From the NCBI RefSeq assembly GCF_017916295.1, contig NZ_JAFMSS010000008.1, forward strand, positions 242,350 through 306,349: DNA of 64,000 nt, in the 5' to 3' direction. The notes under the pieces are model-generated. The model was given only the letters and a program-made list of their open reading frames with translations, made no database searches and had not been told where the DNA came from. This document shows positions 44,917-53,702 of the stretch, piece by piece. The DNA comes from Rubellimicrobium arenae (GTDB lineage Bacteria > Pseudomonadota > Alphaproteobacteria > Rhodobacterales > Rhodobacteraceae). The translations under genes and the position numbers were made by a program. Position 1 is the stretch's first letter. The number at the start of each line of letters is the position of its first letter.

Positions 44917-45831
44917 ATGAGCCGCAATCCGTTCCGCGCCGATCTTGAGGTGCCGTCGCGGCTGGCCCGGCAGGAGGGCGAGGCGATCCGCGCCGCGGCG
45001 GCGGAGGTCCTGTCCGGCGGCGCGATCCCGGGTCCGGCCGCCGCCGCCCTGCGCGACCGCTTCGGCCTCGGGCCGGACGACCTTCTGCTGCATCTCCTGC
45101 CCCTGGCGCGCGGGATCGCCCGGCCCCCGGTCTCGGGGTTCCATGTCGGCGCCGTGGGGCGGGCGGCGGGTTCGGGCGACCTGATCCTTGGCGGCAACCT
45201 CGAATTTCCCGGCGCGGCGCTGCACCAGACGATCCACGGCGAGGGCTTCGTCGCGATCCGCGCCTGGCAGCGGGGGCAGTCGCTCGACACCCTCGCCATC
45301 TCGGAGGCGCATCCCTGCGCCCATTGCCGCCAGGTCCTGACAGAGTTCGCCTCGTCCGGATCCCTGGTCCTGATCGATCCGCTGGGCCACCGCCTGACGA
45401 TGGAGCAGCTCTACCCCTGGCCCTTCGATCCGGGCTACCTCGACCAGCCGGGCGCCCGGCCGCACCAGGGGACGGATGCGGGCCTGCGCGCCCCGGCCGG
45501 CCTGCCGCAGGAGGTTGCCGCCCGTCTCGCCGAGGCGGGACGTCAGGCGCATGCACCCTATTCCGGCTGCCCCGCCGCCCTTGTCCTGGAAACGGCCCTG
45601 GGCCTGTTCGCCGGAGGCAACCTGGAGAGCGTGGCCTTCAACCCCACCCTTACCCCCGGGCAAACCGCCATGGTGGCCCTGATCGCCGCCGGAGGGGACC
45701 CGACCTCGATCACGCGCGCCTGGCTCGCGCAGCGAACGGGCGGCCCCGTGGACCTGACCCGCTCCGTCGCCGAACTGCTGGCCGCCGTATCGCCCCGGGC
45801 CGAGCTTTCGGTCCACGCCTGGCCCGACTGA
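44917..45831 (+). CDS. cdd: Cytidine deaminase (E. coli-type, two-domain)
   Basis: 304 residues. The zinc site has His107 and Glu109 (TIHGEGF) and the cysteine pair 134/137 (HPCAHCRQVL), each five residues on from the E. coli equivalents. The C-terminal half is the broken duplicate (APYSGCPAALVLETALGLFAGGNLES), giving the E. coli-type dimer rather than the short tetramer form. It deaminates cytidine and deoxycytidine. The start at 44917 is MSRNPF; longer frames lack similarity. It is divergent from the purine run and 27 bp ahead of the amidotransferase-like gene. Confidence 0.93.
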   Translation: MSRNPFRADLEVPSRLARQEGEAIRAAAAEVLSGGAIPGPAAAALRDRFGLGPDDLLLHLLPLARGIARPPVSGFHVGAVGRAAGSGDLILGGNLEFPGAALHQTIHGEGFVAIRAWQRGQSLDTLAISEAHPCAHCRQVLTEFASSGSLVLIDPLGHRLTMEQLYPWPFDPGYLDQPGARPHQGTDAGLRAPAGLPQEVAARLAEAGRQAHAPYSGCPAALVLETALGLFAGGNLESVAFNPTLTPGQTAMVALIAAGGDPTSITRAWLAQRTGGPVDLTRSVAELLAAVSPRAELSVHAWPD

Positions 45832-45858
45832 CACCCGATCCCACCAGAAAGGACCCGC

Positions 45859-46623
45859 ATGACACGACCGCCCCGCGCCCTGCTCGCCGGAGAAAGCTGG
45901 ACCGTCCATTCGATCCATCAGAAGGGCTTCGACAGCTTCACGACCACGGATTACGCCGAAGGCGGTGGCTGGCTCATCGCTGCGCTGGAGGGAGCGGGAT
46001 GGGAGGTGACCTACCAGCCCTCGCACGTCGCGGCCCGTGATTTTCCCGACACCGCAGAGGCGCTTCGCGCCTGGGATGCCGTGATCCTGTCGGATATCGG
46101 GGCCAATACGCTGCTCCTGCACCCCGACACCTTCCTGCGCGCGTCCCCGCGTCCGGACCGGCTTCTCGCGCTCCGGGATTATGTGGCCGCCGGCGGCGGG
46201 CTGATCATGGTGGGGGGCTACCTGACCTTCCAGGGCATCGAGGGGAAGGCCCGCTACGCCGGGACGGCGGTGGAGGAAGCGCTCCCCGTCGCGATCTCGC
46301 CCCAGGACGACCGGGTCGAGCGGCCGGCCGGCGTCGCACCCCGGCCCGCCCAGGCGCAGAGCCCGGTCCTGGCCGGGCTCCCCGACGGCGAATGGCCGGC
46401 GCTGCTGGGCTACAATCGGCTGACCCCCAAGCCGGGCGCCGAAGTCCTGGCCATGGTTGGCGATGACCCGCTGATCGTGGCGGGCAGCTTCGGGGATGGC
46501 CGCGCCCTCGCCTATGCGAGCGACTGCGGCCCCCACTGGGCTCCACCCGCCTTTGTCGAATGGCCGGGCTATGCCCCCCTTTGGGCCAACATGGCGGCAT
46601 GGGTTGCCGGTCGGAGCGGCTGA
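45859..46623 (+). CDS. Class I glutamine amidotransferase-like protein, no catalytic cysteine
   Basis: 254 residues. The opening LLAGESWTVHSIHQKGFDSF and the elbow region GGGLIMVGGYLTFQGIEGKARY (listed in parts) match the PF07090-type group of glutamine-amidotransferase-like proteins. The position normally holding the nucleophilic cysteine (GxCxG) is a glycine here, so glutamine hydrolysis is unlikely. GGACCC lies before the ATG at 45859. It follows cdd by 27 bp and is probably in the same transcript, suggesting a role with nucleoside use. Function is unknown; relatives are called putative cytoplasmic proteins. Confidence 0.75.
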   Translation: MTRPPRALLAGESWTVHSIHQKGFDSFTTTDYAEGGGWLIAALEGAGWEVTYQPSHVAARDFPDTAEALRAWDAVILSDIGANTLLLHPDTFLRASPRPDRLLALRDYVAAGGGLIMVGGYLTFQGIEGKARYAGTAVEEALPVAISPQDDRVERPAGVAPRPAQAQSPVLAGLPDGEWPALLGYNRLTPKPGAEVLAMVGDDPLIVAGSFGDGRALAYASDCGPHWAPPAFVEWPGYAPLWANMAAWVAGRSG

Positions 46624-46986
46624 CCCGGCAGGCCGTCGCGCCACCGGCCATCCTGCGCCGCAGGGCCTGCGGGCCGACCGGAAGCGTCCGGTCGCCCCGG
46701 CATGCGCGACCCGTCCAGTGGACCGGGGCCCGGCCTGGACGGCGCCGCTGCCCTGCGAGGAACCCGCCTGAACGGCGATTGCGGCACCAAGGTCCGAACT
46801 GGCACATCGATGCCAGCGGGCGAGAGCACGCCAAGCCCCTCCATCTCGGACGGGCGAATTGGCCGCGTCGGTCCTCCACCAAGGTCATGGTGCGTGCGAC
46901 GGGCATATTGAGACGAATCTAACGAAATATTCAGGAGTCAGTGCCACTCTGGCGGGGATCAGTGGTCCCCTGCCCGAAAGTCTTCC
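46624..46986. other. 363-bp spacer before the chemoreceptor gene
   Basis: No frame on either strand gives a recognisable protein. The first 280 bp are GC-rich; the end near 46905-46945 is AT-richer (CATATTGAGACGAATCTAACGAAATATTCAGGAG) and probably contains the promoter of the chemoreceptor gene. No riboswitch or clear dyad operator was recognised. Confidence 0.5.
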
Positions 46987-48666
46987 ATGCGCCTGACCCT
47001 TAAACTCAAGCTTGCTGCCGTATTCCTCCTGCTCATTGCATCGTCGGCAGTCGCGATGACGCTTGCCATCCAAGGCCTGAGCACCCTGAACACCCGCCTC
47101 GGCCTCCTCGTCGAGGACGATGCCGAAAGCCTCAGGCTGGCCCAGGATCTCAAGGCCGAGACGATCTACATCCAGCGCGAGATCAGGGACATGATCCTTT
47201 ACGATGATCGTGCCACCCTCGATGCCGTCAAGAACGAGATCGCCGCCACCCGGGAGCGGGTGAACTCGGCCAAGGATGAACTCCTGTCCCTGTCCGATGC
47301 CAGCGATCAGGACCTGATCAATCGCCTGTGGGACATCAACCTGCGCCTTCGCGACGTCAACAGCGAGGCGATCCGCCTGGCCGATGCCGGCACGCCGGAC
47401 GGAAACGCAGCCGCCTTCCGCAAGGTGTCCACCGACGGCGAGGCGCTCTGGAAGGAGCTGCTCCCGGCCATCAACGACCTCGTGGAGAAAAAGCGCGACG
47501 ACATGGCCCATGCGGCCAGCGACACCGACGCCCTGTATATCCGTTCGCGCAACCTCCTTGTCGGCCTTGCAGTGACCAGCGGCCTCGTGGGGGCTCTCGG
47601 GGCGCTCTGGATCACGGTCACCATCGCACGGGGCCTGACACGGAGCGTGGAACTCTCCACCCGTGTCGCGTCGGGCGATCTGACCAAAACGGCCGAGGTG
47701 CGCGGCAACGACGAAGTGTCGGACCTGCTGCGCAGCCTGAACAGCATGGTCGAGGGACTGCGCCGCGTCGTGGGCGAGGCGACCGGCAACTCCCGTCACG
47801 TGACCTCCGCCTCGACCGAGATGGCGGCCACGGCCACCCAGCTGAGCCAGGGGGCGACCGAGCAGGCTGCCGCCGCCGAAGAAGCCTCCGCCTCGGTGGA
47901 GCAGATGGCCGCCAACATCAAGCAAACCGCCCACAGCGCCCAGGAAACCGAGGCCATGGCGACGCGGGCGGCCCAGGAGGCCCGGCTATCGGGCGCGGCC
48001 ACGACCGAAGCCGTCAGCGCCGTGAAGACCATCTCCGAACGCATCCTGGTTATCCAGGAGATCGCACGCCAGACCGACCTCCTCGCCCTCAACGCCGCCG
48101 TCGAGGCCGCGCGCGCTGGAGAGCATGGACGGGGCTTCGCCGTGGTCGCCTCCGAGGTCCGCAAGCTTGCGGAACGCAGCCAAAGCGCCGCCGGCGAGAT
48201 CAGCGCGCTGTCGACGCGGACCGTGCAGGCTGCCGAGACCGCCGGACAGCGCATCGGCGGCCTGGTCCCCACCATCGAGCGCACGGCCAACCTGGTGGCA
48301 CAGATCAACAACGCCAACCAGGAGCTCGCCACCGGAGCGGCGCAGGTGACGCTTGCCCTTGAGCAGCTGAACCAGGTCACTCAGGAGAACACCTCCGCTT
48401 CGGAACAGTTGGCCCTGACCGCAGAGCAGCTTTCCAATCAGGCCGAGGCTCTACAGGACTCGATGGGCTTCTTCCGCGTCGATGCGGACGTCGCATCCAC
48501 CGCTCCCGTATCCGCCAGCGCCCCGGCCCAGGTGGTTCCATTGGCCAAGCCTGCGCAGACGGTTCCCCGCCGGAGCCCCTCCGTCCGATCGGGCATCGAC
48601 CTGGATCTCGGTCATGCCGAGGACGACCTCGACGCCCAGTTCACCCGGGTCAGCCGACAAGCCTGA
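46987..48666 (+). CDS. Methyl-accepting chemotaxis protein
   Basis: 559 residues. TM1 lies at about 7-28 and TM2 at about 188-210, enclosing a periplasmic, mostly helical ligand domain of about 160 residues of 4HB type. HAMP follows (about 210-265), then the long signalling coiled coil with the conserved tip IQEIARQTDLLALNAAVEAARAGEHGRGFAVVA, abbreviated here to LALNAAVEAARAGEHGRGFA. There is no C-terminal NWETF-type CheR tether. The ligand is unknown. No che genes are near, so the receptor works with a distant pathway. Start at 46987 is the first ATG of the TM1 segment. Confidence 0.93.
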   Translation: MRLTLKLKLAAVFLLLIASSAVAMTLAIQGLSTLNTRLGLLVEDDAESLRLAQDLKAETIYIQREIRDMILYDDRATLDAVKNEIAATRERVNSAKDELLSLSDASDQDLINRLWDINLRLRDVNSEAIRLADAGTPDGNAAAFRKVSTDGEALWKELLPAINDLVEKKRDDMAHAASDTDALYIRSRNLLVGLAVTSGLVGALGALWITVTIARGLTRSVELSTRVASGDLTKTAEVRGNDEVSDLLRSLNSMVEGLRRVVGEATGNSRHVTSASTEMAATATQLSQGATEQAAAAEEASASVEQMAANIKQTAHSAQETEAMATRAAQEARLSGAATTEAVSAVKTISERILVIQEIARQTDLLALNAAVEAARAGEHGRGFAVVASEVRKLAERSQSAAGEISALSTRTVQAAETAGQRIGGLVPTIERTANLVAQINNANQELATGAAQVTLALEQLNQVTQENTSASEQLALTAEQLSNQAEALQDSMGFFRVDADVASTAPVSASAPAQVVPLAKPAQTVPRRSPSVRSGIDLDLGHAEDDLDAQFTRVSRQA

Positions 48667-49000
48667 GGGGGCGGGCCGGACATGAATGGGCGGCGCGCGG
48701 ATACCGCAGGCTCGGCCGTGCTCCGCAGCCAGTCCTCGCCCCGCCAGCAGGACGCGTCCGGCACCGTGCGGCCTTGAAAAGGTCAGCGGGAGAGCTTGGC
48801 CGAAGGATCAGCAGAGCACCTTGGTTCCTGCATCCCCTCGGCCGCCTTCCCGCTCCCACAGTGGCCCGGGACCTCCGGGCGGCATTGCTCCGACAGCAGC
48901 CCGCCGGGCCGGGCTACACGACGACGCCATTCAGTGACCGAGCATCGGTCTGGCCCAGATGCCCCCCGCAGACCAATGTCAGGCCGGATCGCAACGCCAG
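48667..49000. other. 334-bp spacer between the chemoreceptor gene and tRNA-Arg
   Basis: The spacer is GC-rich, with frames open by composition only; I see no family motif and no clear terminator. It contains the 3' flank of the minus-strand tRNA gene. Confidence 0.45.
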
Positions 49001-49076
49001 TGGTGACCCCGGATGGATTCGAACCATCGACCTGCCGCTTAGGAGGCGGCCGCTCTATCCCCTGAGCTACGGGGCC
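49001..49076 (-). tRNA. tRNA-Arg (anticodon CCU)
   Basis: The minus strand folds as a full cloverleaf: acceptor GGCCCCG/CGGGGTC (one G-U), D arm GCTC...GAGC, anticodon stem GCCGC/GCGGC with loop CTCCTAA giving anticodon CCT for AGG, T arm GATGG/CCATC with loop TTCGAAT, discriminator A and encoded CCA. Length is 76 bases. Confidence 0.96.
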
Positions 49077-49187
49077 CCGCCCTCCTCTTGCCTGCCCCGA
49101 AGCCATAGGTCAACGGCGGAGGGCGGGCTTGGAGATCACAGGTGGGCGCGTCATAAAGGCCGCAAGAGCCTGCACGGAGCCCCTTGC

Positions 49188-50225
49188 GTGTCCAAGACCC
49201 CCAAACGCCCCCTCACCCTGCGCGACGTCTCCGAAGCTTCGGGCGTGTCCGAGATGACCGTGAGCCGGGTCCTTCGCGGCATGGGTGACGTCAGTGATGC
49301 CACCCGCGCGCGCGTCCGCGAGGCGGCAAGCCGGCTCGGCTATGTCCCCAACCGCATCGCCGGGGCGCTTGCCTCGAACCGGGTCAACCTCGTGGCCGTG
49401 GTGATTCCCAGCCTGGCCAACATGGTCTTTCCCGAGGTGCTGGGCGGCATTTCGGAGGAACTGGGCGACACCGGGCTTCAGCCCGTGGTGGGCGTCACGG
49501 ACTACCTGCCCGAACGGGAAGAAAAGGTGCTCTTCGAGATGCTCTCCTGGCGGCCCTCGGGCGTGATCGTCGCGGGGCTGGAGCACTCGTCGGCGTCGCG
49601 CGCCATGCTGGAGCGCGCCGGCATCCCGGTGGTCGAGATCATGGACGTCGACGGCGAGGCGATCGATGCGGTGGTCGGCATCTCGCACGCCCGCGCCGGA
49701 CGCGAGATGGCACAAGCCATCCTTGAGGCGGGCTACCGCCGCATCGGCGTGCTCGGGACCAAGATGCCGCTGGACTACCGGGCGCGGAAGCGCATGGAAG
49801 GTTTCCGGGCCTGCCTTGCCGAAGCGGGGATCACCATCGAGGATCAGGAGTTCTACGAAGGTGGCTCGGCGCTCCTCAAGGGCCGCGAGTTGACGCAGGC
49901 CATCCTCGGGCGGAGCCCGGACCTCGATTTCCTGTATTACTCCAACGACATGATCGGAGCGGGCGGGCTCCTCTGGCTTCTAGAACAGGGGGTGGCCATT
50001 CCCGAGGTGGTTGGATTGGCTGGCTTCAACCGGATCGAACTGCTGGACGGGCTGCCCCGTCGGCTGGCCACCATGGACGCCTGCCGCCGCGAAATTGGCC
50101 GCCGCGCCGCCGCCATCGTTGCCGCACGCCATGCCGATCCTTCGCTGCCGGGCGGTGAACGCATGGAGCTCACTCCGACCATCGAACCCGGCGATACGCT
50201 CCGGGCGCCCAGAACGCCGCTTTAG
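49188..50225 (+). CDS. LacI-family transcriptional regulator (GntR/gluconate-repressor-like)
   Basis: 345 residues starting at GTG. The HTH at about 9-33 is TLRDVSEASGVSEMTVSRVLRG, followed by the hinge helix RLGYVPNRIAGALASNR; the C-terminal sugar-binding domain contains VAVVIPSLANMVFPEVLGGI and GLAGFNRIELLD. The sequence resembles gluconate-operon repressors of this family, but the effector cannot be confirmed. No sugar genes lie next to it, since an IS remnant and a molybdoenzyme follow, so its targets are elsewhere. Confidence 0.87.
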   Translation: MSKTPKRPLTLRDVSEASGVSEMTVSRVLRGMGDVSDATRARVREAASRLGYVPNRIAGALASNRVNLVAVVIPSLANMVFPEVLGGISEELGDTGLQPVVGVTDYLPEREEKVLFEMLSWRPSGVIVAGLEHSSASRAMLERAGIPVVEIMDVDGEAIDAVVGISHARAGREMAQAILEAGYRRIGVLGTKMPLDYRARKRMEGFRACLAEAGITIEDQEFYEGGSALLKGRELTQAILGRSPDLDFLYYSNDMIGAGGLLWLLEQGVAIPEVVGLAGFNRIELLDGLPRRLATMDACRREIGRRAAAIVAARHADPSLPGGERMELTPTIEPGDTLRAPRTPL

Positions 50226-50949
50226 GGACGGACGAAGCTCCGGCCGGGGCGTGCCGCCGCTTTGACCTCCCCCTGAGGGTCAGGCTTTGAAGCCCAGTTC
50301 GTGTGAGGTTCCGGCATGAAGCACCGCGCCCACGAGAACCGCCCCTTAGCCGAGTCTTTGGTGCTGAGGCAGCAGATCACCGGCCGCAGACAGGTCGACG
50401 CAGGCGTCCATATGGTTTTGTGGCCACCTGAGCCTGAGACCGCCAGCAGTCCTGGATATGCTTTGGCACCGCGTGGGTCGGGTCTGTGGCAGGGCCGCGG
50501 CCGGCCTCGCAAACGACCCGAGAGGCTCCACGCCGACAAGGCTCACGACCACCGTCGCTGCCGGGCCGAATGCCGCGCCCGATCCATCCGGCCTCGAATC
50601 CCAAGATAGGCGTGGACAGCAGCCAAACGCTCGGTCGGCACCGCCGGATGGTGGAACGAACCTTCGCCTTGGCTCAACCGAATGCGCCGCCTCAGAGTGC
50701 GGCTCACGAGCGCCGCACCGACTTTCGCGGGGCCGTCACCCGTCCGGGATGCGCCCTCGTCTGCCTCAACCAGATCGCAAGATTTTGTCAGATGTTGCAG
50801 GGCGATGCGCCCGGTTCAGCCCTGCGAGCGGATCCACAGGGTCATCATGGGGCCACGGGCGCGATGCCGAACGAAAGCCGCGATCCCCACAGTCTTCAGC
50901 CGAAACGACCCCTAGAGGCCATCGAGCTCCGCAGAGGTCCGGCAAGCGT
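50226..50949. other. 724-bp interval with decayed IS sequence
   Basis: No intact gene. The central part holds the transposase remnant listed separately; the flanks, 50226-50480 and 50813-50949, show no gene. I could not find clean terminal inverted repeats. Confidence 0.6.
50481..50812 (+). pseudogene. IS5-family transposase remnant
   Basis: Three pieces in shifting frames match the C-terminal part of an IS5-family transposase: GRGRPRKRPERLHADKAHDH and CRAECRARSIRPRI in one frame, IGVDSSQTLGRHRRMVERTFA in a second (cited in parts), then RMRRLRVR and HERRTDF, GCALVCLNQIARFC. At least three frameshifts separate them. The DDE-core N-terminal part is not recognisable, so this is a decayed 3' fragment. 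Confidence 0.8.
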
Positions 50950-51606
50950 TCAGTCCTCGCTGTAGCGCTGCTCGCGCCAGGGGTCGCCGTACATGTGGTA
51001 GCCGTTCCGCTCCCAGAAGCCGGCGCGGTCGGCCCCGATCAGCTCGATCCGGCCCAGCCACTTGGCGCTCTTCCAGAAATAAAGATGCGGGACCATCGCC
51101 CGCATCGGCCCGCCATGCGCCTGCGTCAGCGGCTGCCCCTGCCAGTGCGTGGCCAGCATCGCGTCGGGCGCGGCAAAGTCCATCAGCGGCAGGTTGGTCG
51201 TATAGCCGTCATAGGAATGGAGGAGGACATGGGTCGCCTGATCGACCGGGCGCGCCACCTCGAGGAGGTCCTGCACGCGGACGCCCTTCCAGTCGTTGTC
51301 GTAGCGCGACCAGGTGGTGACGCAGTGGATGTCGGTCCGAAGCTCGGTCTGCGGCAGCGCCTGGAACTGCTCCCAGTTCAGGGACAGCGGCTTTTCGACC
51401 AGCCCCACCACGTCGAGCCGCCAGGTGGACAGCGGCAGGTCCGGGTGGACGCCCAGGTCGAGCACCGGCCAGTCGCGGACGAGGTGCTGTCCGGGGGGCA
51501 GGCGGTCCTCCTCCGGGCGGCTCTGGCGTCCGGTGAGGAACTTGCCCGCCTCGGCCCAGAGGCGCTTGGTGCGGGTCAGCTTGCTGTCGTCGGGGGTGTC
51601 GTCCAT
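50950..51606 (-). CDS. Sulfite oxidase-like molybdopterin oxidoreductase
   Basis: 218 residues. The core HCVTTWSRYDNDWKGVRVQDLL (given in parts) includes the conserved Cys that ligates molybdenum, with GGPMRAMVPHLYFWKSAKW, typical of the oxidoreductase molybdopterin-binding domain (PF00174). The size and absence of a signal peptide fit the cytoplasmic sulfite-oxidase-like group. No haem or cytochrome partner is adjacent. A GAGAGG box precedes the ATG at 51606; the GTG two codons earlier is possible. The natural substrate is unknown. Confidence 0.87.
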   Translation of the reverse strand: MDDTPDDSKLTRTKRLWAEAGKFLTGRQSRPEEDRLPPGQHLVRDWPVLDLGVHPDLPLSTWRLDVVGLVEKPLSLNWEQFQALPQTELRTDIHCVTTWSRYDNDWKGVRVQDLLEVARPVDQATHVLLHSYDGYTTNLPLMDFAAPDAMLATHWQGQPLTQAHGGPMRAMVPHLYFWKSAKWLGRIELIGADRAGFWERNGYHMYGDPWREQRYSED

Positions 51607-51635
51607 GGCCACCTCTCACGCTTCGGGAACGGCTG

Positions 51636-53702
51636 TCACGCTTCGGGAACCGACCGGCGCAGCTCCTCCAGCCAGACGGTCGCGACCGAATCGGAGGGCG
51701 CGCGCCAGTCGCCCCGGGGCGACAGCGACCCGCCCGCCGAGACCTTGGGCCCGTTGGGCAGCGCCGAGCGCTTGAACTGGCTGGTGGTGAAGAAGCGCCA
51801 CAGGAACGCTTCCATCCATTTGCGGATGGTGGCGAGGTCGTACTGCTTCTTGAGGCTGTCCGGGAACTCGTGCGGCCACAGTCCCGCGTTCACGTCGCGC
51901 CACGCATGCCAGGCCAGGAACGCCACCTTGGAGGGCGGCAGGCCGTAGCGCATGATGTGGAACAGGAAAAAGTCGTGCAGCTCATAGGGGCCGATCTTGT
52001 CCTCGGTGCTCTGCATCCCGGCCTCGTCATCCGCCGGGATCAGCTCGGGCGAGATGGTCGTGCCCAGGATCGCCTCCAGCACGGCGTCGGTCTCGGGGTC
52101 GAACTGGTTCGACCGCACGGCCCAGCGGATCAGGTACTGGATCAGCGTCTTGGGGACGCCCGCGTTGACGGCGTAATGGCTCATCTGGTCGCCGACGCCA
52201 TAAGTGCACCAGCCCAGCGCCAGCTCGGACAGGTCGCCGGTGCCGATGACGAAGCCATTCCGCTGGTTGGCGAGCCGGAACAGGTAGTCGGTCCGCAGCC
52301 CCGCCTGCACGTTCTCGAAGGTGATGTCGTACTGGGGCTTCCCCTCGGCAAAGGGGTGGCCCATGTCGGCCAGCATCTGCCGCGCGGCGGGCCGGATGTC
52401 GATCTCGGCCGCGGTGATGCCGAGGGCGCGCATCAGCTTCCAGGCGTTGGACTTGGTCGTCTCGCCGGTGGCGAAGCCCGGCATCGTGAAGCCCAGGATG
52501 GTGGAGCGCGGGATGTTCAGCCGGTCGCAGACCTTGGCCGCCACGATCAGCGCGTGGGTGGAATCGAGCCCGCCCGACACGCCGATGACCATGGTGGTGC
52601 CCGAGGTCGCCTCAAAGCGGCGGCGCAGCCCTTCGACCTGGATGTTGAACGCCTCGTAGCAGTCCTGGTCGAGGTGGCTCGCCCGGTTCGGCACATAGGG
52701 AAAGCGCCGGATCTTGCGGATCAGGCCCTTGTCCTGGACATGCGGCTGGTGGTCGAAGGTCACCCGCCGGAACACCGCCCCGCTGCGGCGCGCATGCTCG
52801 GCGGCGTCGGCGAAGGTGCCGGTCCGCAGGCGTTCGTTCAGGATCCGCTGCGTGTCGATGTCCGCGATGCAGAGCCCGGGCTCCAGCGAGAACCGCTCCG
52901 ACTCCGCCATCAGGTCGCCCAGTTCGTAGATCGCCCCCTGCCCGTCCCAGGCGAGGTCGGTCGTGCTCTCCCCCGGTCCGGCGGCCGAATAGGCGTAGGC
53001 GGCGAAGGCCCGGGCCGATTGCGCGCGGCAGAGCATGTGCCGGTCGTCGGCCTTGCCGATGACGATGTTCGACGCCGACAGGTTGGTCAGGATCACCGCC
53101 CCCGCGAGCGCCGCCTCCGACGACGGCGGGATCGTCGCCCAGTAGTCCTCGCAGATCTCCACATGGAAGACGAAGCCGGGCAGGTCCGCGGCCTCGAAAA
53201 GGAGGTCCGACCCGAAGGGCGCGTCGCGTCCCGCCAGCCGGATGGTCTGGCCACGGATGTTGCGGCCATGCGCGAACCAGCGCTTCTCGTAGTATTCGCG
53301 GTAGTTGGGCAGGAAGGACTTGGGGACTACGCCCAGAATCGCGCCCCGCGCCACCACGACCGCGCAGTTGTAAAGCCGCCCCTCGTGCCGCAGCGGCGCG
53401 CCGATCAGCAGGACGGGCGACAGGTCGCGGCTGGCCTCCACGACGGCGGCGATGGCCTCCTCGACCGCGTCCAGCAGCGCCGTCTGCATGTGCAGGTCGT
53501 CGATGGCATAAGAGGAGACGCAAAGCTCCGGGTAGACGACCAGATCGACGCCCGCCTCGTGGGCGCGCCGCGCCTCGGCAAGGATGGCGTCGCGGTTGAA
53601 GCCCACGTCGGCGGGGCGCACATGCGGCGTGCTGGACGCGACCCGCACGAAACCATGGCGGTGCAGGGCGTAGAAGTGGTCGGGTCCCGTCCAGTCGTTC
53701 AC
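51636..53702 (-). CDS. nadE: Glutamine-dependent NAD+ synthetase
   Basis: 688 residues, two domains. The N-terminal nitrilase-like glutaminase has the Glu-Lys-Cys triad in VVYPELC, PKSFLPNYREYYEKRW and VEICEDYW. The C-terminal synthetase domain has the ATP pyrophosphatase loop GVSGGLDST and LSELALGWCTYGVGD. It makes NAD+ from deamido-NAD. The GTG at 53702 overlaps the pncC stop (GTGA) and has GAGGAG upstream, so it is preferred to the ATG at 53744. The downstream sulfite-oxidase-like gene follows after 29 bp. Confidence 0.94.
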   Translation of the reverse strand: MNDWTGPDHFYALHRHGFVRVASSTPHVRPADVGFNRDAILAEARRAHEAGVDLVVYPELCVSSYAIDDLHMQTALLDAVEEAIAAVVEASRDLSPVLLIGAPLRHEGRLYNCAVVVARGAILGVVPKSFLPNYREYYEKRWFAHGRNIRGQTIRLAGRDAPFGSDLLFEAADLPGFVFHVEICEDYWATIPPSSEAALAGAVILTNLSASNIVIGKADDRHMLCRAQSARAFAAYAYSAAGPGESTTDLAWDGQGAIYELGDLMAESERFSLEPGLCIADIDTQRILNERLRTGTFADAAEHARRSGAVFRRVTFDHQPHVQDKGLIRKIRRFPYVPNRASHLDQDCYEAFNIQVEGLRRRFEATSGTTMVIGVSGGLDSTHALIVAAKVCDRLNIPRSTILGFTMPGFATGETTKSNAWKLMRALGITAAEIDIRPAARQMLADMGHPFAEGKPQYDITFENVQAGLRTDYLFRLANQRNGFVIGTGDLSELALGWCTYGVGDQMSHYAVNAGVPKTLIQYLIRWAVRSNQFDPETDAVLEAILGTTISPELIPADDEAGMQSTEDKIGPYELHDFFLFHIMRYGLPPSKVAFLAWHAWRDVNAGLWPHEFPDSLKKQYDLATIRKWMEAFLWRFFTTSQFKRSALPNGPKVSAGGSLSPRGDWRAPSDSVATVWLEELRRSVPEA

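Noticed and set aside
42443..45556. A 1037-codon minus-strand frame covering the nucleoside hydrolase and the deaminase
   Set aside because: Only its last 328 codons are the nucleoside hydrolase; the rest is an out-of-frame reading of the amidohydrolase gene.
46624..46986. A purine riboswitch or other leader RNA upstream of the chemoreceptor gene
   Set aside because: No purine-aptamer helices or conserved loop were found, and the gene downstream is a chemoreceptor.
48667..49000. An integrase attachment site beside tRNA-Arg
   Set aside because: No integrase gene and no duplicated tRNA 3' end were seen nearby.
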